33,903 nt of DNA, taken from Chrysophaeum taylorii. Lineage: Eukaryota > Sar > Pelagophyceae > Pelagomonadales > Pelagomonadaceae. This document shows positions 10,168-21,700 of the stretch, piece after piece. The position numbers and the translations under genes were made by a program. The DNA lies in contig JAQMWT010000061.1 in assembly GCA_029834535.1 (NCBI GenBank), positions 62,501 through 96,403 on the forward strand, in the 5' to 3' direction. A model generated the notes under the pieces. The model made no database searches. It had not been told where the DNA came from and saw only the letters and a program-made list of their open reading frames with translations. The first letter of the stretch is position 1. Each line of letters begins with the position of its first letter.

Positions 10168-10374
10168 GTGAGCCAGGTAGGAATATTTCTTGTTACGCCA
10201 CAAGTGCCGGTCGTTGGCGACGACGGAAAAGAACGAGCTGAAGAGAGAGTCATTGAGTACTGGAGTCGAACTGTTCCCAAATCGATGAGGAGGTATGATC
10301 CTCGGCGTTTGGAACTCCTCGCAGTACTCTCAGTAGAGAACAGTAAAAATCACTGTGCCCCTAGTGGAGAATGA
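10168..10374 (+). pseudogene. Ty3/gypsy-type RNase H fragment
   Basis: A 68-residue frame contains VIEYWSRTVPKSMRRYDPRR followed by LELLAVL. This fits the start of the Ty3/gypsy RNase H domain (aYaSR-L--aE--Y---E-E-LAv). Nothing of the preceding reverse transcriptase is recognisable upstream, and the frame closes soon after, so it is a scrap of an old insertion. It is the only clear gypsy signal in the window. Confidence 0.5.
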
Positions 10375-11734
10375 TGGCAGTGGTAGTGCTGCCCTTAACG
10401 CCCTGTCTCTAACGACACAAAGAGCAGCACGGTGATCGACACAGCGATTGTTGGTGATTTGGGTGTGTGAGTGTGAATAGTAACCTTATAATGGAATTTT
10501 CTATCTCTACGCCCTCGCAGATTTAACTCGGGAAGAGCGAAATCTAGAACAAACAAAACAAATGTCTGGCCAAAGACAATGAGAAGCTGAGTTCTGAGGA
10601 GGCGCGTGGTGATAAGTGTGCAAGTTGCACGAGAGAGGTATGTAGAGCGAAAGAGAGGGAGAGAGAGCAGGTGAACCTTGGTAAGAAAGGAGAAAGCACG
10701 CAAAGCAGAAAGCGGAATAAGTTGTAAGAGGTGGCAAAGTGAGGAGGGAGGAGAGGAGGCGAATAAGTCGAAAGGGGGAAAGTGTCGATTGCAAAAGGAA
10801 AGGGGCTGTGGACGAGAATGCTAGATGAGTGAAATGTGAAGCAAGGTGAATGCAACAATAGAAGTCAGATCATCATCTTGGCCAGTGAATTATGAAGGAA
10901 GGATTGATGTGACAATATCGCGAATATGATGCCAGATGCAATGTGGACAGAATGATCGTGGTGTGTGCGCAAAAAAAAAAGCGAGTGCATCAGTGTCATG
11001 TTGTCGATGGGTATGTCCTAAGTGATTGATGGATCCTCGTAGTAAAATGGGTGATCTAAATGTTAGCGATGGCACTGATCATAATATGGGCAGTGACCGA
11101 ACGGTATGTCAACAAATGTACTGCGACCATGATCGTGAGAACAATATTCGATGGTGACTAGAGACGTGCTGAGAAACATGTGACGATGTGACTGAGCGGC
11201 AGCGTTATTCCAAGAGGAGATATGGCCAAGTGACAAAGTCGGGGTCGACACAGTAAGGTAACCGTCGTTGTGATAACGAGTAGTGCGGTACGGTTCCTGG
11301 AAGATAAGGGAACCAGAATTGTCCGTCACATACGTGTCAAAGCTGAGTACAGAGTGGTACAGCTGAGGCTAAGCTATGAGCGTCTAAGACGACATGCGAA
11401 TAATCATCGTGAAATGTCGATATCAGGACAAAGTCGTCTGGGTGTGGCCAATAAAGAAGGGCGAATTCTAAAAGTAATTTTGTACAGTCTGAGTCTCGTT
11501 GGCAGTCCTGGATCTCGTCTGTAGACCTGGGATTGTGGTCTCGTTTCGATTTTCTATCATCAAAAGATGATTGGACTGGGACTAGAGGCTGCGAGTGTAT
11601 CCCGTGTGATGGTGGATACATACGTGTGTCCTGTGCAGAATATAGTCAGTCGACAGGGGTAAATGCTTGAATGCGACGGACTGTGCGAAGGCGTTGTCTC
11701 TGCCTGGGGGAGAGCTGACTTCGAAGGCATGGTC
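10375..11734. other. Purine-rich strand segment, no supported gene
   Basis: The plus strand is rich in A and G, with runs such as GAGAGAGGGAGAGAGAG near 10650. The minus-strand frames here encode only low-complexity Ser/Leu/Pro-rich sequence expected from composition. It leads without a visible border into the left arm of the large inverted repeat. Confidence 0.5.
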
Positions 11735-12512
11735 GGAGTCGTATCCGGTGTGTTCGACCGGAGGATCGTGTTCTAATCGGCAAAGTAGTCCTGAGTCGTG
11801 ACAATTGACTGGCCCTGAATTCATTTCATGTCCGGGGTCGTTTTCACCAGAATCACACTCCCCTTTATGTACAAGCGCGAGTGAGCGCGGTGCATCCCTG
11901 GTGAATTGTGCAGTGACTTAAAATTGGGACATTCGACAGAAGGGAGAGGTCGATATGCGAGAGCTGTGCAGTATACAACATGGAGGGCGCGTATGTTTCA
12001 AGAGAGAATGAAGCTGTGGACGGGAGATGTCCGAAGAGTGAGTATGATGTGAGACAATTGACATAGTGCGAGGATTGGCCGATGAGAGCGAGTCATGCGA
12101 GACCGTGGCTGGCAGCGAGTGTGCGAGAGTAAAGGAAGTTATATAAATGGCAAGTGACTTCCCTTGATTCAAAACACAACTGAGTGGGGCATGCGATGTG
12201 CGGTAGTGACAGTCGGCAATATGCTGATAGCAGAGCGCGTGTCCAACCCGAAGAGATTGGGGGTTATCCTCGCGGATGCTACAGAGAATATCGACTGGGT
12301 GCGAGTCGCAATAGCAGCTGGTGAGCTCAGAGTTCTGCAAGGTGGAACCTGCGGTGTGAACGGAGAGGAGCGAGCCGGGTGCATCACAAGAGCATAACAT
12401 GCGAGTGCAGTCTGAGCTGTTTCCGATGTGGACTTCTACCAGTAATGTCGATAGATGCGAAGCGTGGACTGAACCGGGCGAGGACGTCGCGTGAAGTGGC
12501 GCTGCAGCCGAA
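11735..12512. repeat. Left arm of large inverted repeat
   Basis: The reverse complement of this segment matches 16078-16822 over its whole length at roughly 75-85 percent by eye. Examples are GACTCCGACCAT at the outer end, the shared CCCTCGCGCTTGTACAT region, and CGTCGCGTGAA at the inner end. Homology stops at about 12512 on the inner side. Minus-strand frames in this arm and plus-strand frames in the other arm translate to similar Ser/His/Pro-rich peptides simply because the DNA is duplicated. Confidence 0.85.
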
Positions 12513-15500
12513 TCTCCCGGATTCAGCCCCCTGGTCTGATGCATACAGTGAAGAAGCAAGTTCAAATTCACTAGCCTCGAAGATGGTCTCCCCGACCATT
12601 CCCGATCGGCCGCCTGATCCAAGCGCCATCACCAATGCCCCCGCAATGCCGTATCCACAAGGACAAGACACGCTGTCAACGGTCCCACGGTCACCATACT
12701 CGCAGCAACTCACCGCACCTGCAGGTATCAGCTCCGATTCACTAAAAACTCCCGCCTTGTTCGATATCTCTCGATCCACTGCCCCCGATCACTTCAAAGC
12801 TGGTTCCACCTCGCTGCCTTCTCTGTCCGAAGACAGGCGCGCACTGCCGCTCACCGGCACTCGCTGCTGCACCCACCATCCACCTTCTCGGCCGGGTGCA
12901 CTGGACGACACTGCTCAGCAGGTTGCATGGACCAATCTGCGAGCACCATGTCACGATTCGATGGATGTCATCGCACGAGCATCAGTCGCCGCACATGATC
13001 ACCCGCTCTTCAACTCTCGGGCGCACTCCTTTCGGATGCCGACCCCTATGTCTCACCGCGACCAAGCTTCTGGCAAGCCTCCATCATGGCCGCAGTCACA
13101 GACACGGATTTAGAGAGTTATGAACGCTCCGATCAGCCGCAAACTATCCACGCTTCTATTGCGACCACCTCGGTCCTTTATGTACACTTGCGTAGCTCTC
13201 TTCTGGACGCCACACGCCTACGCTGCCTCCGGAAAATCGATGTTGCGCTCTCAGGAGACATTCTCCGCGCGCACTGCACAGACTCGCTCCACCTTGAACC
13301 GCTTTGTGTAGAACCGCTTCTGTCAGCATTTTCGCATATCAGGAATGTACGACGAATGTTCCATGCCAGCTGCCGGCTCCACCGCAAACATGCACCCTAG
13401 TCACGCACGATGACTCCCTCAGAAGCGTATTATCGCTCGGCACGTCACTCCACATTCGAGGAAGCATGTCACATGCCCGCACCTTCGCATGCACTACACG
13501 CCTATGGGCAACCCTGGTCACTACGGCACTCGCTGCTCTGGTCTCGGCATCTCCGCCATTGAGGATGCACCCAGCATGACTGACCCTTCCATCGCCCTTG
13601 GTTCTACTGCACTCACGTACTATGACTCCAGCGAACTTGCACTTTCCTTCGGCGATCCCCCTTTTCGATTTCCCGCACTGGACCCCACGCATTCCAGGCC
13701 GGATATTCTCCACCACGGGATCTCAGCTCACGCACACATCTGCACTACCTCGCAGACAGGTCAGCCGCGCGCCACACCCATTTTGGCACTGATTTCGGGA
13801 CACTCGCATCACGCGATTTTGCTCTTGGAGCATGACACGCTTCTCGATGCTCTCCGCGTCACCGCCTTTAACACCAAGACACTCGTCATTTCCACCGACG
13901 CTCCGCGCCGCCACGTATCTCACGACCTTCCGATCATCAACATAAGTCGCTCGCGCCAGCACCAAGTCGCGCACGCCTTACGAGGGCGCATTTCAATTGG
14001 TGATCTCACAGGTCTTACGACGCATTCTCCGACGTCCGACTTCGAACTTACGAGTCACTTTACGGCAATCCCCAATGCCAAGACGTCTGACGCTGCGCAA
14101 CCATGTCTCTGGAACTCCACAGCCACGTAAACTGCCAGACAAGAAAGCACTCAGCTCCCCACAGCTGCTCAACAGCTACTTCTAGTCTCGCACATAGCAA
14201 CGACTACAATCTCGCAGTCTCTCTTGGACAAGACGAAAGATAAGACCAAAACGGCTAGCTACACCAGTCAGCCCATTGATGTAGCACTCGAGACAATGCA
14301 AACCAACTGCACAGCACGGTTCCAGACTATACCGACAATGCCCAGGTCCAACGTTCAATCGCTCAACCAAGCGCACGTCCAGTCGCTCCACATTGCACTG
14401 CTACAGGCTCCTGTCTCATTCATAGCTGATGCACCCCATCCGATGGATCAATATTTTAGACATGTCCCGCTCGCAGAAGCACCAGCGCAGGACGCACAGG
14501 TACATCATGAAGATACAGATAAGCGCACCACGATTACGCGCACTAGCTCATTGAGCCTATCTGAGATGAAGCTACAGCTTCGCTTGCTCCCTTCACCTCT
14601 GGAAGACAAAGGCCGCCTTCCAGCCTCCCAGGCACCTGACCCGCCCCTGCCGCTGCAATCCGCACCAGCACAGACGATCTCGCCTCCCTGCACGACTGCA
14701 GATCAGGCACTAGCCAATGTCAGCACTCGCCAGAGTTATGCGCACCCGCTGGAATCTTACCAGCACGGCTACCTCAGCCAGGCAGGTCACTGCACCACCT
14801 CGGTCTCCCCTGACACCAGGTCGACGCATCGCTCATTCGCGACCACCTCATGTCATCTATTGGACGACTATGATCTCGAGCACGAACTCATCGCAACGCT
14901 CGAGTCATACCCAAAAAGGAATCCTACTTTGGAGCCACCTCAGCCAATCCCACAGGAACTTTGGCCACCAGACGACACCCATGTGCTCATGGTTTCTCCA
15001 TTGGTTTCCTCCATGGCCTTTGACTGCAGCAGAGACAAGATGCAACCATCCCATGCGACTATACCCGCATTCTCGTTTGGGACACAAGCATTTCCTTCAT
15101 GTCAGATGTTTACGCTCATGGTACCGCCACATACACATACAGCAACCAAGATAGACGTGGACTGCGTTCCACCCTCATCTCTGAGCGTTACCCCCGACAT
15201 GCTGCTCCCGGCACTATTAGCCAGTCCCATCACGTCTGATTCAGCTCCCATCGCCTTGTATTGCGTCATACGTCATATTCCGATTACAGCCCAGACACCG
15301 CACAGGCTCCTACGCACTCGCGACGGCACGCTCACCGCCCCTCTCTTAGACTACCAACATTGCGCCATCCTCATGGTACACTCACGGTCAACTGAGATGC
15401 ACGCTCGCTTGTTGCACCGTACGATGCCCGAACACCTTTTGGTTCAGGATAAGCACAACACTGTCGTCTCAGTCACCGCTTACGCGCCCCCTCTGACCAC

Positions 15501-16077
15501 CGCCCGGTTCTGCGCTCATTCCGCAACCACGGTCTCTCCGCCTCACCGGCAATTCGGAGATTTCACCAAGTTCAAATTACGAGGGCGCATTCGTTTTCCA
15601 CCGCCGACAAGATCTGTTTCGATTCGTATCAGTCACGTCTCCTATGGCTACTCTGGCTACATCGGAACTCACTTCAAGGCACGTACCGAAGTCCCTCTTC
15701 CTAAGGACCTCTGTCACACGACAAGACCTGATGAGCACTCGCCGTTCCTCCCCGCTTCGACGCGACTCCCGACGATCCAACTCCCGACGCTTTGTGATAA
15801 CACTGAGTTCCGTCATCAATGCAATTTCGAGCCTCACACGCTCTTCCGTCAGTCTCTTGCAGGTCACATCCCCAAGTTCCAGCTAGCTCGATTTCATCCT
15901 GCATGCTGCCATATGCACATGAAGTTCTGTCATGCCAACGCCACATGTCGCAGTTATCGCCAGTCACGCGCAACAAATGGCCGCCACTAAATGATAGCCG
16001 CACACAGAGTCCTTTGCTCGCCTCTTTTAACGTCCCTCCCAACACTATGCTTGACGTTGAAGCTCTACACCTCTATG
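12513..16077. other. Loop of the inverted repeat, pyrimidine-rich strand
   Basis: About 3.5 kb between the arms. The plus strand is C/T-rich, the opposite bias to 10375-12400. Long plus-strand frames (12379-13113, 13489-14130, 14224-15990) encode Ser, Thr, Pro, His and Leu-rich sequence without any domain, signal peptide or motif. The longest (588 codons) begins at TTG, with its first ATG near 14296. I treat them as composition-driven, though an unknown element-encoded protein is not excluded. Confidence 0.5.
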
Positions 16078-16826
16078 GTTCGGTTACAGCACAATTTCAC
16101 GCGACATCCTTGCCCAGTTCTGTTCACGTTTCGCATCTGTCGACATTACTGTCAGAATTCTGCTTCGGACACAGCTCAGACTGTACTCGCATATTACGCT
16201 CTTATGACGCACCCGGTTCGCTCCTCTCCGTTCACACTGCAGGTTCCATCTTGCAGAACTCTGAGTCCAACAGCCACCATTGCGCTTCGCACCCAGTCGA
16301 CATTTTCCGTAGCACCCGCGAGGATAACCCCCAGTCTCCACAGGTTGGACACGCACTCTGGTCTCAGCATTCTGCCGAATGTCGCAGCCGCACACCGCTT
16401 GCCCCACCCAGTTGTGTTACGAATCAAGGGAAGTCAAATATTGCCATGCCTATCTCTTCCTTCATTCCCGCACACTCGCTGCCAGCCACAGTCTCGCATG
16501 ACTCATTATCGGACAGTCCTCGCATTATGGCCATTGCCTCACATCATGTTCACTCTTCGGACATCTCCCGTCCACAGATTAATCCTCTCTTGAAACATAC
16601 GCTCCCTCCGCGTTGTATACTGTACAGCTCTCGCATATCGACAACACCCTTCTGTCGAATGTCTCACCTTCCAGTCACTGCACGATTCACCAGGGATGCA
16701 CCACGCTCCCTCGCGCTTGTACATCAAGGGAAGTTTGATTCTGGAGAATACGACTCCGGACAGATTGTCATGACTCAGGATTACTTTGCCGAATAGAACA
16801 CGAAAGACGCGACTCCGACCATACCT
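16078..16826. repeat. Right arm of large inverted repeat
   Basis: Inverted partner of 11735-12512. Its outer end is cut cleanly at about 16826, where a Copia LTR-like sequence beginning TCCAGAGAGC starts, whereas the left arm continues outward into different DNA. The inverted-repeat element was therefore present before the Copia-type sequence arrived. Confidence 0.85.
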
Positions 16827-17237
16827 TCTCCAGAGAGCTACACTATTATGTGCGCGACACTGGAACATTTCACACCTATCTCTACACGAGGGTTTTCTCT
16901 CCGTAATACGGCTTTCCCTCGTTCCTCCTGTCCTTCCTTACCCTTCCGCAATTATATATTTTCATGACTATGAAGAACCCAGTCTGAAGCTCTTTTCCAA
17001 CATGGAGTAGGCCTCCAGGTGCGTACCGTCAGGTACGGGGTTGTCTGTTTAATTAACAGAGTCTTCGTTCCTCGTCGTCAGTGTAAGCGCTTCTATGGGA
17101 CCTATGCCCTTAAGGAGTTAGGGCTTAAAATTAAATCCCTACCTTGTGTAGTAGCATGTGACAAGCGGAATGGTCTGTACACGCCTAAGACTGCACGCAG
17201 TCTCTACCATGTACCCGGAGAGGGTCAAATCTCTCCA
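16827..17237 (+). repeat. 5' LTR of a Copia-type element (start approximate)
   Basis: The 3' end is well defined: CTCTCCA at 17231-17237 is followed at once by the primer-binding site. The left limit is less certain. A block of about 31 bases starting TCCAGAGAGCTACAC at 16827 recurs at about 30829, just after a G-run at the 3' end of the Copia body, suggesting both are LTR starts of one family; that gives a 411-bp LTR. A pyrimidine-rich tract and a TATATA-like stretch near 16953 could be promoter elements. A shorter LTR starting at TGGAGTAGG (about 17004), which pairs with the CTCCA end, is an alternative. Confidence 0.55.
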
Positions 17238-17251
17238 GGTTATGGGCCCAG
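17238..17251 (+). promoter_or_regulatory. Primer-binding site for initiator tRNA-Met half molecule
   Basis: GGTTATGGGCCCAG directly after the LTR end is the exact complement of CTGGGCCCATAACC, the anticodon stem-loop of eukaryotic initiator tRNA-Met. Drosophila copia is known to prime from this internal region using a cleaved half tRNA. The same 14 bases follow the LTR at 31994. Confidence 0.85.
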
Positions 17252-17715
17252 ATGCGTAGGTGTGTCAGCCCAACTGTGTTGTATGTATAAATGGAGTGAT
17301 CGATTTACGCCTGATCACGAGTACAATGCGACAATGTGTTTGGCGGTGGTCTACTGTACATATTTGTTGTGTGACGGTATATGCCCATCAGTTAAATTGG
17401 TTTGTGACCGAGTTGGGTCGATCACTGGTCATATGCACTCGCATAGCTAATAAAATTAAAATTTTCCTATACAAGCCGCGGAAACTTGTACGGGTTTTCC
17501 CTCCCATCCCCCAACAAAAGACGGACTGCTCGAGAATTAATCCATTCTTCAGTCTCAAGTCATCCTGTTTAAATAGCATGCTGATTTGTTTGGTCTTGCA
17601 AATAAACCCACGTTTAAAATAGCGTACTGTACATAGAACTCGCACTCGAGAAACCCTTCGTTCTTATGTGTCGAATATGTCTATCAATCCTATAACCTAT
17701 TCCTTAATAGGTCAC
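17252..17715 (+). other. Leader region of the Copia-type element
   Basis: About 460 bases between the primer-binding site and the family-A LTR, with no supported gene. The second element in the window has a leader of similar length (about 507 bases) before its gag. Open frames here are short and unrecognisable. The leader is interrupted at 17716 by an unrelated retroelement end. Confidence 0.5.
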
Positions 17716-17883
17716 TGTGGCAGTAACGCCCATTCCCCGACTTGCCTGCCTGCCACATGACTTACCCTGGTTGTTGTTCTGGTACTGACCTTGCAAATAT
17801 AGGGGGGGGTGTCACCTTGACACCCTCACCTGCGCTTCCACTGAACTCAATGTACCGGGCATTTGTATTGCTTTCTTGCTGTC
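17716..17883 (+). repeat. Family-A LTR 5' portion, truncated
   Basis: 168 bases starting TGTGGCAGTAACGCCC, nearly identical in reverse orientation to 8349-8182 (a handful of mismatches around the G-run). It stops exactly at GCTGTC, where gag sequence of opposite orientation begins. An LTR head fused to the 3' part of an inverted gag marks a rearranged insertion. Confidence 0.85.
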
Positions 17884-18779
17884 ATTAGCGGCAAATTGTA
17901 CTCGTTGTACAGTTTAAGCATTGTTACATAACAGGCATGTGTTGAGCTTTGACCAAACACGTACTGTGTCATGAAACTTTGCGTTTGTTCGGAAGGCACA
18001 ACGACGAGTGTAAAACCATTGTTTAATTTTGGTAGCAACACAGGGAGATCTGTGCCATCTTCATTATCTTCATTGGGTTGATTTTTTGGGAGCTCGGAGT
18101 GCGAGGAAGCTTCCCGAGCTTGACGACGAACGATAGCACTCTGAGCTTTAGCGTTTATGTGCTGCAATAGCGGCGGAGGGATGTTATCGATTTCATCATC
18201 TTTAATGGACAGAAAAGTGTGAAACATTTTCACTGTTTCAGCGGTCCCCCTCTGCATCGCATCACTGGGGGACGCTTCAGGGGCAGATGTTTCAGTTTGA
18301 TACTTTTCTTCTGAAACATGAGATTCCTTATCGGCTTCTAAGAGGTTCACAATGGTATTGGACATAGTATCAACTCGAGATAAGTAGAGATGAACTTGGG
18401 TGGCTTCGTCAGGATCTAAGGACTGTGTCGAAGCTTGAGAAGCGGTTGTCCAGAGGGTACTCAGTAAGCTTTTCAGTTCCTCCTGTACCATTTTATAGTC
18501 GGTAGAGGGGTTCGGATTCGCTTCCTGTAATTTACCAAACAGGTGGCGAAGACGATCAACTTGATAAGTAGCCCGGTCCATAAGAGACATATTAGAGCGT
18601 GCATTACGGTTAGAGGAGGGTGAGTAGACAGGACGATCGAAGCTGGTACCTTTGACGTTATAATTTGAAGATGGACGATAGTACGACGTGTCACGAGGTG
18701 AAATTGTCGATGCTTTATCTTTTGCATTGCGAAGCTTACGAGCGTTGAAGCCAGACTGTCCAGCTACAGTAGCTAACAA
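17847..18779 (-). pseudogene. Retrotransposon gag-like C-terminal part
   Basis: This is a 310-residue minus-strand frame. Its start, read on from 22485-22264 across the LINE, aligns with the right-hand gag copy: PKVLLMDT-HQSHDSLNNAY matches PKLLLTNTLDSSDKSLTQTA, then FNARKLRN matches FNARRSRN and DTSYY matches DLSYY. The rest contains an acidic, Ser/Glu-rich stretch and likely helical segments (MDRATYQVDRLRHLFGKL) and extends beyond what the right-hand copy shows before the window ends. The last 13 or so residues come from the adjoining inverted LTR, so the true C-terminus is missing. Function is inferred only from homology to the post-leader ORF. Confidence 0.65.
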
Positions 18780-18788
18780 CGAGTAAGC
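18776..18788. repeat. LINE target-site duplication, 3' side
   Basis: ACAACGAGTAAGC here is repeated exactly at 22251-22263 on the other side of the LINE. Removing one copy and the LINE restores the gag reading frame (AYSLL). Confidence 0.95.
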
Positions 18789-21700
18789 TAACTAACTAAC
18801 TTCGGACCTCTCCCGGGCATGGGAGCCAGGCTGGGCCGGCAGTAGCCGGCCAAGGACCACAGAGCAAAAATCACACAGTTGGGGTAGAGGCGAGGGATGA
18901 AAGGGCGTGGATGGCGGACCGCCACTGCGCGCGGTCTTGTGCGAGGTCGTGCCACGAGTTGAAGGGGATGTCGCATTTCCGGAGTGCCTTGGCGAGCGAC
19001 CTCCCGTACGTCACCTGCGGAGCCCCCGGTGGGCGCTTGGAGCGGACCCAAGACGAGAGCATCTTGCGAGGGGGTCGGGAGAAGGGCATGCGGGCGACGT
19101 GACCGGCCCAGCGGAGCTGGCGGCGCGTGACGTAGACGTCGATGCACTCGAGGCCGAGGCGCCGCAGCAGGATCTCCGTTGAGATGTGGTGGAACCAGGT
19201 GTGTTTCCGGGTCACACGACACATGACGCGGGCGCACTGCGCGTGGAAACACCGCAGCCGGCGGAACAGGACCTCGGTGAGGCACCACGATTCCGCACCG
19301 TGAAGGAGGATGGCCAGGACGAGCGAGACATAGACGAGGCGCTTGGCGCGAGCAGAGACGGACTTCGAGGCGAAGATGCAGTCCCGCAAGGCACCGAAGG
19401 CCTGAGACGCCTTCTTGATCCGCGCGTCGACGTCTGAGTCGTCGCGGCAGTCGCGCGAGAGGACCGAGCCGAGGTACTTAAACTGGTCGACGACCGGTAT
19501 GAAGCGGTCGCGCCCGAGCTCGATGTCCGAGAGGTTCGTGTCGTCGAACGACTTTGGGTCGCCGTACAGGTGTGCCGGGCGAGCGACGAACAGCATCTCC
19601 GTTTTGGACGCCGCTTTCGTGTGTCGGTTGCCGCAATGCACCTCCATGCCCCAGGCGTCGCAGTGTTCGATGAGGCGCGGTGTCTCGCTGGCGGCGATGT
19701 GGCGGTCCCAGAAGAGAAAGGCAACGTCGTCGGCGTACGCCGATTCATCGAAGGGAAACTCGTCGCCGCGAGCGGACCAACCCCGGTTCGTCATCTGAAA
19801 GTCTTTCCGCGTACGGTAGACACACGGGGCGCGGCCATGGCGTCGTCGAAACGACGTCGTCAGTGCCGCCATGAACAGCACGAACAGGACGGGGCCCAGG
19901 ACGTCGCCCTGCTTGACGCCGATGATCGAGTCAACCGAGGCGACGACACCGCTGACCGAGAAGTGGACCTGGATTCGGTGGAGGCCCTTGATGACTTCGA
20001 CGAGCTTCGGCGGGACGCCGAACTTCAGGAGCACCTCCCAGAGAAGCTCTCGCGGGACGCGGTCGAACGCCTTAACGAAATCGATGAACAGTACCCACAA
20101 GTCCTGACCGTGCTCACGCCGCTTCTTCAGCGCTAGCTTGAGCGAGAAGGTGGCGTCGGACCTACCGCACTCGGGTCGGAAGCCACATTGGGACTCGTGA
20201 TCGAGGGCCTCGCAGATGACGTTGAGTCGCGCACGGACGATGTTCGAAACGATCTTCTGCGCGACCTCGAGCATCATGATCCCGCGGTAGTTGCCCGGCA
20301 GGGAGAGGTCCCCTTTCTTGGGGAGAATCCCGAGGAGGCCTACGTCCGACTCGGCCGGCTGGACTTCGGACTCCCAGAACTCGAGGACTACACGCTCCAA
20401 CAGCGGGAGCGTGCGAGCGTCAGTGGCGAGCGCCTTCCAGACCTCCGCGCGCAAGCCCGATTCGCCGGGTGCGGTGCAGTTCAGCTGACCAACGGCCCGT
20501 TTTATCTCCTCCTGCATCGGTGGTTCCCCGAGTTCCGGACGGATCGGCAACTGGTCAACGTCGTTGATCACGGTGGGGTCGTAGCGAGCTTGTCGACTGT
20601 AGAGCTGCTTGAAGTGCGCCTTGAACACGTCGGCGTTCTCCTGTGGCGACGAGCACCTGCTACCGTCGGCCTTCGTCATCTGCACCTGCCTAGCCAATGT
20701 GGTCTTCGTGAGACCGCGTCGGAGCCGTCCGACCGTATTCCAGTATTTCGAGGTGCCGCCGAGCGATTCGCTTCCCGCGTTGAGTCCGGCGCACAGACGA
20801 GTAATCCATCGCTCTTTCGCCCGAGCTACGGCCTTCGCGAGCCGCGACTTGATCGCCCGAAGGTCGTCGAGGATCGTGGACGCCGAGCGAAGACGGCGCC
20901 GGGCACCGAGCGAGAGCACAAACGCGTGGAGGGAGTTGCGTCGCTCGATCAGAGGCTGGAGCTCTTCCGCCGCGTCCTCAAACCATCCGGGTCGGAGGCG
21001 TCGGGTCTTCGGCAGTAAGGCGTCAGAGGCCGAGGCCGCCGCCCGCGCAAGGCGGGAGTACGGCGAGGACGGCGAGCCCTGGTCGGCGTCGGGTACCTCG
21101 TCCGTGGCGTCGGTCGGTGCGTCGTCGGTCGCGTTGTCATGTGACCCACGGCCCAAGCCGAAGATGTCGAGCACTTTCGAGCACCACCGGCGCCGGAATC
21201 CGAAGCGCGTGCTTTCTGAGCGCAGGGGAGCGTAGTCGAGGCGCGCCAGAGAGGGCCGTGTGCCAGGAGGCCGTGCGAGGCGGACTTTGACGCGGAGGAT
21301 GCACTTGAGAGCGCGGTGGTCCGAGTCCACGAGGCTGCTGGTCAAACCCACATCAGCGAACCGGTGCACGTCGCGCCGCCGTGAGATCATGTGATCGAGC
21401 TGGTACGTTTTCCAGGAGCGCGGGTGCAGCCACGACGCGTGGGCGCGCTTGCGGAAGAACGTGCCGACCGACGCCAGACGCCGTGTTGCGAGGAACGTGT
21501 GGAGACGGCGGCCAGCGTTGTTGACGTAAGGCGCCCCGTAGGGCCCACAGGGGCCGTCGACGACGTACTTGGAGCGCACGCCGAGAGCCGCGTTCCCGTC
21601 CATCCCCAGGACGAGGATGTCGTCCGGCCGCCGCGCTTGAAGCGCAAGGTCAATGTCGTCGAAGAACGCGTCCCACTTCTCGTCGGGCGCGGTTCCGACT

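Noticed and set aside
14224..15990. 588-codon plus-strand open frame
   Set aside because: Starts at TTG, has no recognisable domain, is Ser/Pro/Thr/His-rich as expected from the C/T-rich strand, and neighbouring frames of the same region are also long.
17238..17251. A tRNA gene around GGTTATGGGCCCAG
   Set aside because: Only the antisense of the anticodon arm is present, without flanking D, T or acceptor arms, and it sits exactly at an LTR end.
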